NCBI RefSeq assembly: GCF_013408825.1
Contig: NZ_JACCBZ010000004.1
Coordinates: forward strand, 1 to 64,000
Direction of reading: 5' to 3'
Length of the DNA stretch: 64,000 nucleotides
Source of the DNA: Mucilaginibacter tundrae
GTDB lineage: Bacteria; Bacteroidota; Bacteroidia; Sphingobacteriales; Sphingobacteriaceae
Part shown: in pieces, positions 16,658 through 24,931 of the stretch
Layout: every line of letters begins with the position of its first letter
How positions within the stretch are numbered: position 1 is the first letter of the stretch
Notes under the pieces: generated by a model
Database searches by the model: none
What the model was told of the DNA's origin: nothing
The model's input: only the letters and a program-made list of their open reading frames with translations
Made by a program: the position numbers and the translations under genes

Positions 16658-16665
16658 TACATTTG
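16658..16665 (+). promoter_or_regulatory. -7 box for the HxlR regulator
   Basis: TACATTTG, perfect TAnnTTTG, 16 nt before the ATG at 16682, downstream of the palindrome. Confidence 0.55.
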
Positions 16666-16681
16666 TAGAAAGCGATTCAAG

Positions 16682-17050
16682 ATGTACGAGAAAAAAATAC
16701 CCTTGCTGTTTGATTGCGGCCTTACAATCACTAAAGAGGTTTTGGGCGGTAAATGGAAAACCAGTTTGATATATGCCATCTCTGAGGGTATTTTACGACC
16801 TAGTGAGTTACAGCGCGCTATACCAGGCTCAACCAAAAGAGTATTAAATCAACAACTTAAAGAACTGGAAGAGTTTGACATCCTGAGTAAAAAGATATAT
16901 CACCAGCTTCCTCCGAAAGTAGAGTATTCCCTTACCGAACTGGGAAGAACTTTACTACCTATTATTAAAATGATGAATCAATGGGGTGAACAAAACCGTG
17001 TGACTTTAGAACCTGTCATTAAAGCAAGAACTGAAATTCCGGCCACTTAG
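16682..17050 (+). CDS. HxlR-family transcriptional regulator
   Basis: 122 residues. Winged helix with the family signature around VLGGKWKTSLIYAISEGILRPSELQRAIPGSTKRVLNQQLKELEEFDIL and the wing KVEYSLTELGRTLLPII. N-terminal FDCGLTITKEVLGGKW carries the Cys often seen in redox- or aldehyde-responsive members (Cys at position 12). Divergent from the OYE gene, which it most likely controls in response to an electrophile. The inducer is inferred only. Confidence 0.93.
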   Translation: MYEKKIPLLFDCGLTITKEVLGGKWKTSLIYAISEGILRPSELQRAIPGSTKRVLNQQLKELEEFDILSKKIYHQLPPKVEYSLTELGRTLLPIIKMMNQWGEQNRVTLEPVIKARTEIPAT

Positions 17051-17277
17051 GGCCACATATAGGAGAAAACATCTCGGTGGCCATTAATGTGGTGCTAAAA
17101 AGTGCGTAGGTTATATTTGAATATCATAAAGCATTAGGTTTTCCGTTTCAGCCTATGGTTCTTCATTTTAAAAACGGTTAATCATTCGTGATTGGAAAAA
17201 ATAGATTTGTTAGACTTATTAGCTTTTTAAATTTCACAATGTGAGTAAATTACCTTCACAACGCAATTAATAATTAT

Positions 17278-18303
17278 ATGCAACGCCAAAATTTTCTACG
17301 ACTAATTATTTCATCAACTCTTTTATCTATTAGCTTAATGTCGTTTTGCTTTAACAGCATGGCACAGACAACTAGTAAAATAGATTCTTCGCGCCAGGTA
17401 ACTCAAATCCTGCATACCTACGGGCTCAATCCGGCCAGCCCGTTTATAAGCCGTATCCGTGAAACTCCTGCCAGCGTAGTCAAAATGTTTACGGATGCCG
17501 GCATGTCCCCCCGAAATCATGAACTTACCGCTGAGGAACGTCTTACAGTTGAAAAGGCATTCGCCGCGCTGCCTCCTTTGCATCAACGCATATTAAAAGA
17601 ACATTTGCGGAGCATCAACTTCCTGGATAATATGCCTAACACGGCACTGACTTCAACGGTGAATGGTAAGGATTCCTACCGGCTTTATGATATCACGGTA
17701 CGGGCCGAAATATTACACCAGAATGTTTCGGACTGGCTGACCGAAAAAGAGCGCAATTGTTATAAGACCCAGGGCTCATCTTTAAGCATATCGGTAGAAG
17801 CAGGAACACTGGATGCAATTGTCTATGTATTGATGCATGAAGGAACGCATGTGGTTGACGGGGCGCTTGGCCTGCTACCGGTGAATGAACCTGGCCGGAA
17901 ACTTTCTGAAAGTTCAACTGCCAATCCTTTTATCAGCGGCGTTTGGAGCGAACCCACTCTTTTCGCACCGCCATACAGGAATACCATGCTGGATAGTACC
18001 AGATTTCGGCAAGGCGGCAAGGTGCTTTCAATTAATCAGGCCGAGGCTGTTTACGAGTCGCTCGGGAAAACTCCGTTCGCGTCTCTCTACGGCACCAGCA
18101 GCCAGCACGAGGATCTTGCAGAATACCTTACGATCTATCATTTTACACAAAAACTAAAACTACCCTTCAGGGTCATTATTCATAATAAAGAAAAGGAAGT
18201 GTTTGTATACGAACCGTTTAAATCAAAGCAGGGGAGAAGTCGGATCAAATGTATGAAGCTTTTTTACGCGCATAGCGAACACGGATTTAGCGCCGATAGT
18301 TAA
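17278..18303 (+). CDS. Secreted protein with HExxH motif, putative zinc metallopeptidase
   Basis: 341 residues with signal peptide MQRQNFLRLIISSTLLSISL... ending near SMAQ (30). HEGTH at 187-191, within IVYVLMHEGTHVVDGALG, is a HExxH zinc site. About 90 residues later HEDLAEYLTIYH (277-288) offers a third ligand in the manner of gluzincins. No standard peptidase family is recognised with certainty. It sits alone between the HxlR gene and the TonB receptor, with a shared bidirectional terminator after it. Confidence 0.7.
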   Translation: MQRQNFLRLIISSTLLSISLMSFCFNSMAQTTSKIDSSRQVTQILHTYGLNPASPFISRIRETPASVVKMFTDAGMSPRNHELTAEERLTVEKAFAALPPLHQRILKEHLRSINFLDNMPNTALTSTVNGKDSYRLYDITVRAEILHQNVSDWLTEKERNCYKTQGSSLSISVEAGTLDAIVYVLMHEGTHVVDGALGLLPVNEPGRKLSESSTANPFISGVWSEPTLFAPPYRNTMLDSTRFRQGGKVLSINQAEAVYESLGKTPFASLYGTSSQHEDLAEYLTIYHFTQKLKLPFRVIIHNKEKEVFVYEPFKSKQGRSRIKCMKLFYAHSEHGFSADS

Positions 18304-18316
18304 ACATTTGGTATCT

Positions 18317-18361
18317 AAAAGCCTGTAACAAAAGTTAATATTACTTTTATCACAGGCTTTT
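18317..18361. terminator. Bidirectional terminator
   Basis: AAAAGCCTGT (18317-18326) pairs with ACAGGCTTTT (18352-18361), with inner AAAAGT/ACTTTT pairing extending the stem. It lies between the convergent metallopeptidase-like and TonB receptor genes and has A/T tails on both sides. Confidence 0.8.
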
Positions 18362-18489
18362 CTTAAATAATATAAGGTTGGTTTAGTTGAAAATATTTTA
18401 GTTGGTCTTAACCCTTCCGGCTTCGTCATCAGCACCGCTTGTATGAGTTATAGCCTTTACTTTACTATTGCCAAAATTATAAGTAGCGG

Positions 18490-20835
18490 TTAACCTGGCC
18501 ACACACGCGTATCGGATCTTTGCGAGAAAATGAAGTTACTAAATTCCTGACTGGACACACCAAATTTTCTTGTATCAAAAATGTCACTTACAGATAATTT
18601 CATGTTTAGTTTTTTATGGTCAAATGAGCGGCTTATCCCCGCGTCAACACCATAGTATGGTTTAATCGCACTAACACCTTCTATATTGGCAGAGTTGTAA
18701 TCTCCGGTCAGTTCACCTTTAAAGTTCTCAAACAAAAAAGTTTCTGTAGCCTTAACTTCGAAAGCAACATTTGATTTATTCACCCTACTCCCGGCAAGCG
18801 TATCCGCTTTATACTGCTGATAAAAACCATTGAAGTCCACATTACCTGACCACCATTGGGTTATGGTATAAGGGGTGTTAAAATCCATGTTATAAACATT
18901 ATAAGCGTTCAGATTACGCCCTGTATCAAATGTTTTATCACCGCTGGTCAGCACAACAAAAGTAATCACATTACTGGTATGGGAGTAGCCCAGGCTTACA
19001 TTAATTGTTTTATTGTAGGTGTAGCTTGCCTGATAGTTATCAGTGTATTGAGGGTTGAGAAAGGCATTGCCTTGTATAAACGTATAAGGATCAAGAAAAT
19101 AGGTAAAGGGGTTCAGGTCCGCATATCCGGGCCGGTCGATGCGCCGGCTATAGGACAAGCTCAGTTCATTTTTGCTATCAAGCGTGTGGTTAATAAATAC
19201 ATTTGGGAAAAAGTTAATATAATCCCTGTTTACAGTATTACGGCCAATGAGATTGCCGTTTGACTGGGTATACTCCGAACGTAAGCCTAACTGAACAGAC
19301 GTATTATCCATTTGCTTGTTCAGATTAAGATAACCGGCGGTTATTTTTTCTGTGTAAATAAAGTGGTTGCTTTGTGTAGTGTCGTTTATAAAATTACCGT
19401 TATTCAATACCTGCACCTGCAGGTTGTTGTCGGTTTTTACATTGCTGTATTTCACTCCAGCTTCCAGCTTGGTGGTTTTATCTAAAGGTTTTACATAATC
19501 AATCTTTGCCGTACGAATATCAATATTGGATGGCGTACGGTTGGTTAAAACTTGCTGGGGGTGTTGTGTGTCACCATCAGCGAAAAAAAAGTCATTGGTA
19601 TATTGAGTAAATGTATTGTTGTTGTATTTTACATAATCCAGGTCGGCGCTTAGTTCCTGTCCATTGGTATCCAGCTTCAATTTATCATTAATATTAATCG
19701 CCAGGTTTTTATTAGTATTGCGTTGATCCGATTTTGTATTTACCAAAGAATCAGGAATGCCTGCTGGTGTTGATTGAATTTTGGTATTATTATTATTATT
19801 TACATTTGAACTGTTGTCGTACCCGCTTACGCTAAAGCCCACGGTGTTCTCGTGCGACGTTTCATAGTCAGCCCCAAGCCTGTAAGCATTATTGTGCGAA
19901 TAGGATTGCGGGTGGCTTTGCTGATCAAAATAAGTTAATCCGTTGCTATTATTATTGATGATACGATCTAAGCTAATATCACTTACACGGCTCGGGTCGC
20001 TATGGCTAAAAGTTCCAAATACATTCAGGTTTCCTTCTTTATGGTTCAGGTTGATGGTGTTGTCGTCCATCAACTTTACCCCCTTAGCTACGCCCGCACT
20101 AACTGATACGCTGCCGCTGGTGCCCGATTGTTTGTTTTGTTTAAGTTTAATGTTGATAATGCCCGAATTTCCGGCGGCATCATATTTAGCAGAAGGACTG
20201 GTGATAATTTCTATAGATTGAATGGTGTTGCCATCAGTTGAACGCAGCAACGTTGCCAATTGATCTGCAGATAAATAGGTTAATTTATCATTCACCATTA
20301 CGGTTACCCCCTGTTTGCCTTTTAAGCTGATGTTATCGTCCTTGTCAATACTGACACCGGGTGCCCGCTCCAGTATATCCATAGCTGAATTACCTGCGGC
20401 TAAAATACTGTTTTCCACATTCATCACCACGCGGTCTGCCTGATGTTCTATCAATGGTTTAGACGCCGTGATCGTCACCGTTTGCAGGCTGTGGCTTCCC
20501 TGGTGCATTATCAATACGGGGACTACAATAGCAGGGGCGCCGTCAGCGACGTAAAATGGTTGGCTTGAAGCTTTGGTATAACCAACGCTGGTTACTTTTA
20601 CCAGGTAATTGCCGGGGTTAATATTTTCAAAAACATATAAGCCGGTTTCATTACTTAATGTGCCTTTAACAACTGTTGAATCAGATACGCGTACTAAACT
20701 AACCGATGCATAGTCAACGGGCTTGTTTTGATCATCGGTTAATGAACCTGAAACTTTTATAGCTGAATGATTCTGGGCATGTACCCCAAGTGAGTAAACG
20801 AATAAAAAAAAGAGCGTAACAAATGTTTTTAACAT
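18490..20835 (-). CDS. TonB-dependent receptor, outer membrane beta-barrel family; C-terminus frameshifted
   Basis: 781 residues. Signal peptide to GVHAQ, carboxypeptidase-regulatory-like domain (SGSLTDDQNKPVDYASVSLV) at about 28-115, plug domain (LERAPGVSIDKDDNISLKGK, ITSPSAKYDAAGNSGIINIK), then an outer-membrane beta-barrel. It ends abnormally at SDTRVWPG. Skipping an extra TG in GTGTGTGG near 18505 restores the family C-terminus, VARLTATYNFGNSKVKA and on to a stop at 18398. The lost 35 residues include the last beta strand, which BAM needs, so the product in this sequence is probably not assembled. Function likely import or surface binding; ligand unknown. Confidence 0.88.
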   Translation of the reverse strand: MLKTFVTLFFLFVYSLGVHAQNHSAIKVSGSLTDDQNKPVDYASVSLVRVSDSTVVKGTLSNETGLYVFENINPGNYLVKVTSVGYTKASSQPFYVADGAPAIVVPVLIMHQGSHSLQTVTITASKPLIEHQADRVVMNVENSILAAGNSAMDILERAPGVSIDKDDNISLKGKQGVTVMVNDKLTYLSADQLATLLRSTDGNTIQSIEIITSPSAKYDAAGNSGIINIKLKQNKQSGTSGSVSVSAGVAKGVKLMDDNTINLNHKEGNLNVFGTFSHSDPSRVSDISLDRIINNNSNGLTYFDQQSHPQSYSHNNAYRLGADYETSHENTVGFSVSGYDNSSNVNNNNNTKIQSTPAGIPDSLVNTKSDQRNTNKNLAININDKLKLDTNGQELSADLDYVKYNNNTFTQYTNDFFFADGDTQHPQQVLTNRTPSNIDIRTAKIDYVKPLDKTTKLEAGVKYSNVKTDNNLQVQVLNNGNFINDTTQSNHFIYTEKITAGYLNLNKQMDNTSVQLGLRSEYTQSNGNLIGRNTVNRDYINFFPNVFINHTLDSKNELSLSYSRRIDRPGYADLNPFTYFLDPYTFIQGNAFLNPQYTDNYQASYTYNKTINVSLGYSHTSNVITFVVLTSGDKTFDTGRNLNAYNVYNMDFNTPYTITQWWSGNVDFNGFYQQYKADTLAGSRVNKSNVAFEVKATETFLFENFKGELTGDYNSANIEGVSAIKPYYGVDAGISRSFDHKKLNMKLSVSDIFDTRKFGVSSQEFSNFIFSQRSDTRVWPG

Positions 20836-20903
20836 AAATAGTTTTGTACCTGTAAAAATGATGTGATAAAGCCGGCAGGGCTTTTGTTGATTTTGATGTG
20901 AAT

Positions 20904-20919
20904 ACTACTGTACAGTAGT
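20904..20919. promoter_or_regulatory. 16-bp perfect palindrome upstream of TonB receptor
   Basis: ACTACTGTACAGTAGT is self-complementary and lies 69 bp before the receptor start codon (20835, minus). It looks like a dimeric regulator site; the regulator is not identified. Confidence 0.5.
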
Positions 20920-20948
20920 GGAAATTAAGCTAATCTTCAACAATGTCG

Positions 20949-20983
20949 CCGTGCAAGTTTCATAGGCTATGAAACTTGCACGG
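20949..20983. repeat. 35-nt perfect inverted repeat, 17-bp arms
   Basis: CCGTGCAAGTTTCATAG (20949-20965) and its exact reverse complement (20967-20983) flank a single G. It lies between the esterase stop and the TonB receptor promoter region. No T-run follows on the minus strand, so an ordinary terminator is doubtful; it may be an operator or an RNA hairpin with a 5-nt loop. Confidence 0.7.
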
Positions 20984-21046
20984 TAACCTGTTTATATTAA
21001 TTGATGTTCAAATCCTGGCAGGCAGATCATCATATTTTTTTATGGA

Positions 21047-22096
21047 TTATTTTACAAACTGCTTCAAAGCATCAGCAACTTGCTGAATAGCAGCCTGAGT
21101 TGCGGGGAGCCCGTGCAAAGCGTTGATGATCACAAAGTCATGGGTCATGCCATTGTAACGAATAGAAGTGGTATAAACACCTGCAGCATCCAGGTTACGG
21201 GCATAAGCCTCGCCTTCATCCCTTAACACGTCATTTTCTTCAGTAATCACCAATGCTGGCGGAAGGCCTTTTAATTGTTCAGCAGTAGCCTGTAACGGAG
21301 ACGCATAGATCTCTTTTCTTTGAGCCGGGTCTTTAGTGTATAAATCCCATCCTTTGATCATTAAAGCTTTGGTCAGGAAATAACCGTCAGCATATTTATT
21401 ATAGGATTCTGTTTCGAAAGTGGCATCGGTTACCGGCGAGATCAATACCTGTAGTTTTAATTGAGGGGTACCTTTATCTTTAGCCATTAGCGCAACAACG
21501 GTCGCCATGTTTCCGCCGATACTATTCCCTGCAACAGCCAGTTTACTGCCGTCAATTTTTACTTCTTTGCCGTGTTCTGCAACCCACTTGGTAGCCGCAT
21601 AAGCTTCGTTATTTTGCTGCGGATAATGCGCTTCGGGAGTACGTGTAAAATCAACAAATACAGCTGCCATACCTGTTTTAATTACCAGGTCATGCAATAA
21701 GGTTTTGTGGGTATTGTAATCGCCCATAAACCAGATACCGCCATGAAAATACATGAAGGCAGGAATGTCTTTATTTACACCTGCGGGGCGAACGATATGT
21801 AGGTTAACGCTCAGGCCGTCTTCCTGTATCGTTTTTTCAATTACTTCGGTACCTGAAAGATCTGGTTTATCACCTACTGTAGTAGCATAAGTGTAGGTAC
21901 CCCTTGCCTGATCGATAGGCATTTCAGATACTGGAATGGTAGTAGCTGCATTTACCGCTTTTAAAAACCCCTTAACGTGGCTTTCCACAGCTTGGTTTGT
22001 TATTGGGTCGACTGCTTGCGCCATTGTCTTATTGATTAAAGTGGATGTTCCTATTGTTAAAGCCATTAGAAGGCCTTTTTTGAGTAAAGATTTCAT
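21047..22096 (-). CDS. Secreted alpha/beta-hydrolase esterase (HSL-like)
   Basis: 349 residues with an N-terminal signal peptide (MKSLLKKGLLMALTIGTSTL, cut near KTMAQ). HGG oxyanion motif in MYFHGGIWFMGDYN, nucleophile Ser in AVAGNSIGGNMAT (GxSxG), Asp in EENDVLRDEGEAYA and His in MTHDFVI complete the hormone-sensitive-lipase-type triad. It should hydrolyse short-chain esters or lactones in the periplasm. Third gene after TetR and the SDR on the same strand, with a copy of the TetR-type operator inside a long inverted repeat just upstream, so it is likely in the same regulon. Confidence 0.9.
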   Translation of the reverse strand: MKSLLKKGLLMALTIGTSTLINKTMAQAVDPITNQAVESHVKGFLKAVNAATTIPVSEMPIDQARGTYTYATTVGDKPDLSGTEVIEKTIQEDGLSVNLHIVRPAGVNKDIPAFMYFHGGIWFMGDYNTHKTLLHDLVIKTGMAAVFVDFTRTPEAHYPQQNNEAYAATKWVAEHGKEVKIDGSKLAVAGNSIGGNMATVVALMAKDKGTPQLKLQVLISPVTDATFETESYNKYADGYFLTKALMIKGWDLYTKDPAQRKEIYASPLQATAEQLKGLPPALVITEENDVLRDEGEAYARNLDAAGVYTTSIRYNGMTHDFVIINALHGLPATQAAIQQVADALKQFVK

Positions 22097-22140
22097 GATG
22101 TTGATTTTTGATTAAGTTGATGACCTATTGTATATTTTTT

Positions 22141-22190
22141 GATCTTTTAGCATAAAATATACTAAAAAGTATATTTTATGCTAAAAGATC
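22141..22190. promoter_or_regulatory. 50-nt perfect hairpin containing a TetR-type operator
   Basis: Arms of 23 nt (22141-22163 and 22168-22190) are perfectly complementary around an AAAA centre. The core AAAATATACT-AAAA-AGTATATTTT equals the operators at 22977 and 23624. Position: between the SDR stop and the esterase start. Confidence 0.8.
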
Positions 22191-22201
22191 TTTGGGTTAA
22201 T

Positions 22202-22939
22202 TTATGATACGCCGTTCAAGGCATTAAAGGCCTTTTCAGGTGATTCTTTATTTACATTATAAAAATGGTCTGTAAAGCCGATCCGTATTTCAAATTTATC
22301 TGCTGCCACACCACTGACAATTGCATCTGCAACAGCTGAAGGAGCTAATTTTTCAACCGGGATATTCTTTGAAAATTCAGTATCCACCAATGGAGGAAGC
22401 ACTTCAAACACCTTAACAGGTGATTTTGACAGCGATAACCTTAATAGCCTGGTGTAAGACTGCAAGGCTGCTTTACTGGCACTATAAGTAGGCATAACAG
22501 CCCAGGGAACAATTGCTACAACTGAAGTAATATTAATGACAGCTGATTCAGCTTTGTTTTTCAGATAAGGTAACAGTTTTTCGGTTAATCTTACAGGTGC
22601 CAGGTAATTGATTTCAATTTCCTTGCGGGCGCCATCATAAGCATTTGAGTTTTCAGCCAATGAATACTGGTGCGCGCTACCAGAATTATTGATCAGAATG
22701 TTGAGCTCAGGATATGAGGTTTCAACCTGTTGCACCAAAGCATTTAGGTCGCCTTCCACCGTAATATCGCATTGAATTACGCTCACATTGTCTAAACCCG
22801 CTGCAGCAGCGTTTAGTTTTTGGATGTTCCTACCTGCAATAATTACCTTGTTGCCTAATGCAGCAAATTTGCGGGCAGTTTCCAGGCCGATACCGGAACC
22901 ACCGCCGGTAATTAAAATGGTGTTGTTTTGTGTTTTCAT
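22202..22939 (-). CDS. SDR-family oxidoreductase (DltE-like), TetR-controlled
   Basis: 245 residues. NTILITGGGSGIGLETARKF (TGxxxGIG), LNILINNSGSAHQY and active-site YSASKAALQSYTRLL with Tyr-xxx-Lys; C-terminal EVLPPLVDTEFSKNIP is typical of this DltE-like group. It is the closest counterpart of the SDR at 36893-37633, and both sit next to a TetR gene. Own operator copy at 22977-22994, between it and the TetR stop. Substrate not known; the pairing with an esterase suggests detoxification of a small ester or carbonyl compound. Confidence 0.93.
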   Translation of the reverse strand: MKTQNNTILITGGGSGIGLETARKFAALGNKVIIAGRNIQKLNAAAAGLDNVSVIQCDITVEGDLNALVQQVETSYPELNILINNSGSAHQYSLAENSNAYDGARKEIEINYLAPVRLTEKLLPYLKNKAESAVINITSVVAIVPWAVMPTYSASKAALQSYTRLLRLSLSKSPVKVFEVLPPLVDTEFSKNIPVEKLAPSAVADAIVSGVAADKFEIRIGFTDHFYNVNKESPEKAFNALNGVS

Positions 22940-22976
22940 TTTCTAATTAATTATTTATTGATTTATCATTTTATGA

Positions 22977-22994
22977 ATATACTTTTTAGTATAT
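22977..22994. promoter_or_regulatory. TetR-type operator, copy 2 (SDR promoter)
   Basis: ATATACT-TTTT-AGTATAT, a perfect palindrome of 7-bp half-sites in inverted spacing, in the gap between TetR and SDR genes. Confidence 0.8.
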
Positions 22995-23010
22995 TTTGGG
23001 TTAAAAAAAA

Positions 23011-23598
23011 TTACGTTTCATAAGAACGCAGCTCGCTTTTGAGGCTTTCGATCAAACCAGCCATCGGCTTGTCATTATGCATATTCCTGCACATTACCGT
23101 GGCGCCTTCAATGGCGGCAAATATTTTAAAGGCGTAAGCTTCGGGATCAAGAGATGAATTAAACTCCCCATTCTTGATACCAGCCCTTAAAATGGCTGCA
23201 AAATTCTTTTGGGTGAAGGACATAACTTCACTTACTTTGGACTTAACACAAAAATTGTTATCATCTGATTCCACAGCCAGGTTAAAAATCGGACAGCCGC
23301 CCTTTATATAGGTGTTTAATGGTGCTTTGTTAAAATCCAGATAAGCAAATATTTTACCTTTCGCACTATTTTCCATTTTCATAGCCCGGCCGATAGCCGA
23401 ACAGATCTTCTCCAATAAATAGTCAGAAACCTGCATCGACAAGTCCGCTTTATTCTCAAAGTGGCTGTAGATTGCACCCTTAGTTAGTTTAGTGGCTTCC
23501 AAAACGTCATCCACGTTGGTACCGGCAATCCCTTTTTCATTATAGATGGGAGCTGCTTGTTCAATGATGAATTGTTTTGTTCTTTCTGCCTTTGTCAT
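23011..23598 (-). CDS. TetR-family repressor (module 1)
   Basis: 195 residues. Helix-turn-helix NVDDVLEATKLTKGAIYSHFENKADLSMQV at about 24-54; C-terminal TetR_C-type ligand domain with GGCPIFNLAVESDDNNF, also found in the paralogue at 36215. It heads the TetR-SDR-esterase cluster. Three copies of one palindrome (22154-22177, 22977-22994, 23624-23641) flank these genes, which strongly suggests autorepression and control of both enzymes. Confidence 0.95.
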   Translation of the reverse strand: MTKAERTKQFIIEQAAPIYNEKGIAGTNVDDVLEATKLTKGAIYSHFENKADLSMQVSDYLLEKICSAIGRAMKMENSAKGKIFAYLDFNKAPLNTYIKGGCPIFNLAVESDDNNFCVKSKVSEVMSFTQKNFAAILRAGIKNGEFNSSLDPEAYAFKIFAAIEGATVMCRNMHNDKPMAGLIESLKSELRSYET

Positions 23599-23618
23599 CG
23601 CCTTAATTATTGACAGGA

Positions 23619-23641
23619 CAAAAATATACTAAAAAGTATAT
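23619..23641 (-). promoter_or_regulatory. TetR promoter with overlapping operator, copy 1
   Basis: Operator ATATACT-AAAA-AGTATAT at 23624-23641 overlaps the minus-strand -7 box TATTTTTG (23626-23619) of the TetR gene by 3 nt. Binding there would block RNA polymerase, as in autorepression. Confidence 0.75.
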
Positions 23642-23824
23642 TTTACAAAATATTTATTTAGCTTTGCCCGCATTGTGATTCTTGGCTGACAATGGAAGCA
23701 TGTATTATCTTTTAATAACATAAATCTGCGGTTTGTCTTTCACGCTTGTATAATGTAATGAACTAAAGCAACCATTACTTACATAAGTGGGTATAATCAG
23801 TCAATAGGTATATACTTATCAATA

Positions 23825-24876
23825 ATGAATAAAATTAAATTTATCGCACTACTTGCTATTGTCTGGTTCAGTGCTTGTAAAAATCCAGTGGGCCAGTCAA
23901 AAAAGGGAATCGATCTTAAGGCCTTTTTAAAGGATACCACCACGAATGTGCAAAATGGTGGAGTTCAGGTTGTTCCATTAACACGCCAAAAGGAAAATTC
24001 AACATATGGACAAAAAAGATTGGAAACAATCCTAAAATCAAAGTGCTGCTGCTTAATGGCGGGCCGGGAGCTTCGCATGAATATTTCGAATGTATGGCAA
24101 GTTTTTTACCTGCCGAAGGTATTGAGTTTATCTATTACGACCAGTTAGGCACCGGTAATTCTGATAACCCAAAAGACACAGCAATGTGGAGCTTACCACG
24201 TTATGTAGATGAGCTAGAGCAGGTAAGACAAGCGTTGAAGTTAGATAAAGATAATTTTTACCTGCTTGGGCAGTCGTGGGGAGGCATATTGGCAATGGAA
24301 TATGCCATAAAGTATCAACAACATATCAAAGGGCTCATAATATCAAACATGATGTCAAGCTGTCCGGACTATGGCAAATATGCCCGCGAGGTACTGGCTA
24401 AACAGTTTGACCCCAAAGTACTGGCACGAATAAGAGAACTTGAGGCCAAAGGTGATTTTCAAAACCCCGAATATCTGAAGTTACTGATACCAAATTATTA
24501 TGAAAAGCATATATGCCGTTTTCCGTTCGCTCAATGGCCCGAACCCTTCAACCGGTCTTTTGCTAAATTAAACGAATCATTATATGTGACTATGCAGGGA
24601 CCGAGCGAATTTGGCATTGCGGGTAAATTAGCTCAATGGAACCGTAAAGCCGATTTGCCTGGTATTTCAGTTCCTACATTAACCATCGGTGCAAAATATG
24701 ATACCATGGATCCTGCACACATGAAATGGATGGCTACTCAGTTTCAAAATGGGAGCTATCTCTATTGCCCCAATGGTAGCCACTTAGCTATGTATGATGA
24801 TCAGCAAACGTACATGAGCGGTTTAATTAAGTTTATAAAAGGGATAGATTCAGGAGAAAAGAAGGTAGCATTATAA
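23825..24876 (+). pseudogene. Proline iminopeptidase-like alpha/beta hydrolase lipoprotein, frameshifted
   Basis: The first frame starts with a lipoprotein signal (MNKIKFIALLAIVWFSACKN) and reads to about 23978 (NGGVQVVP); the rest is in another frame: NTPKGKFNIWTKK, LLLNGGPGASHEYFE, FYLLGQSWGGILAMEYA (nucleophile Ser), IGAKYDTMDP (Asp) and NGSHLAMYDD (His), to the stop at 24876. This is the peptidase S33 family pattern. A single base missing near CCATTAACACG separates the parts; the intact protein would be about 350 residues. Loss of function or assembly error; the domain from 24043 is otherwise complete. Followed 55 bp later by the tricorn-like protease. Confidence 0.8.
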
Positions 24877-24931
24877 TTACTTGATTATTACATATTCAAC
24901 TATATCCGGAAAAAAATAAAACACCACTAAA

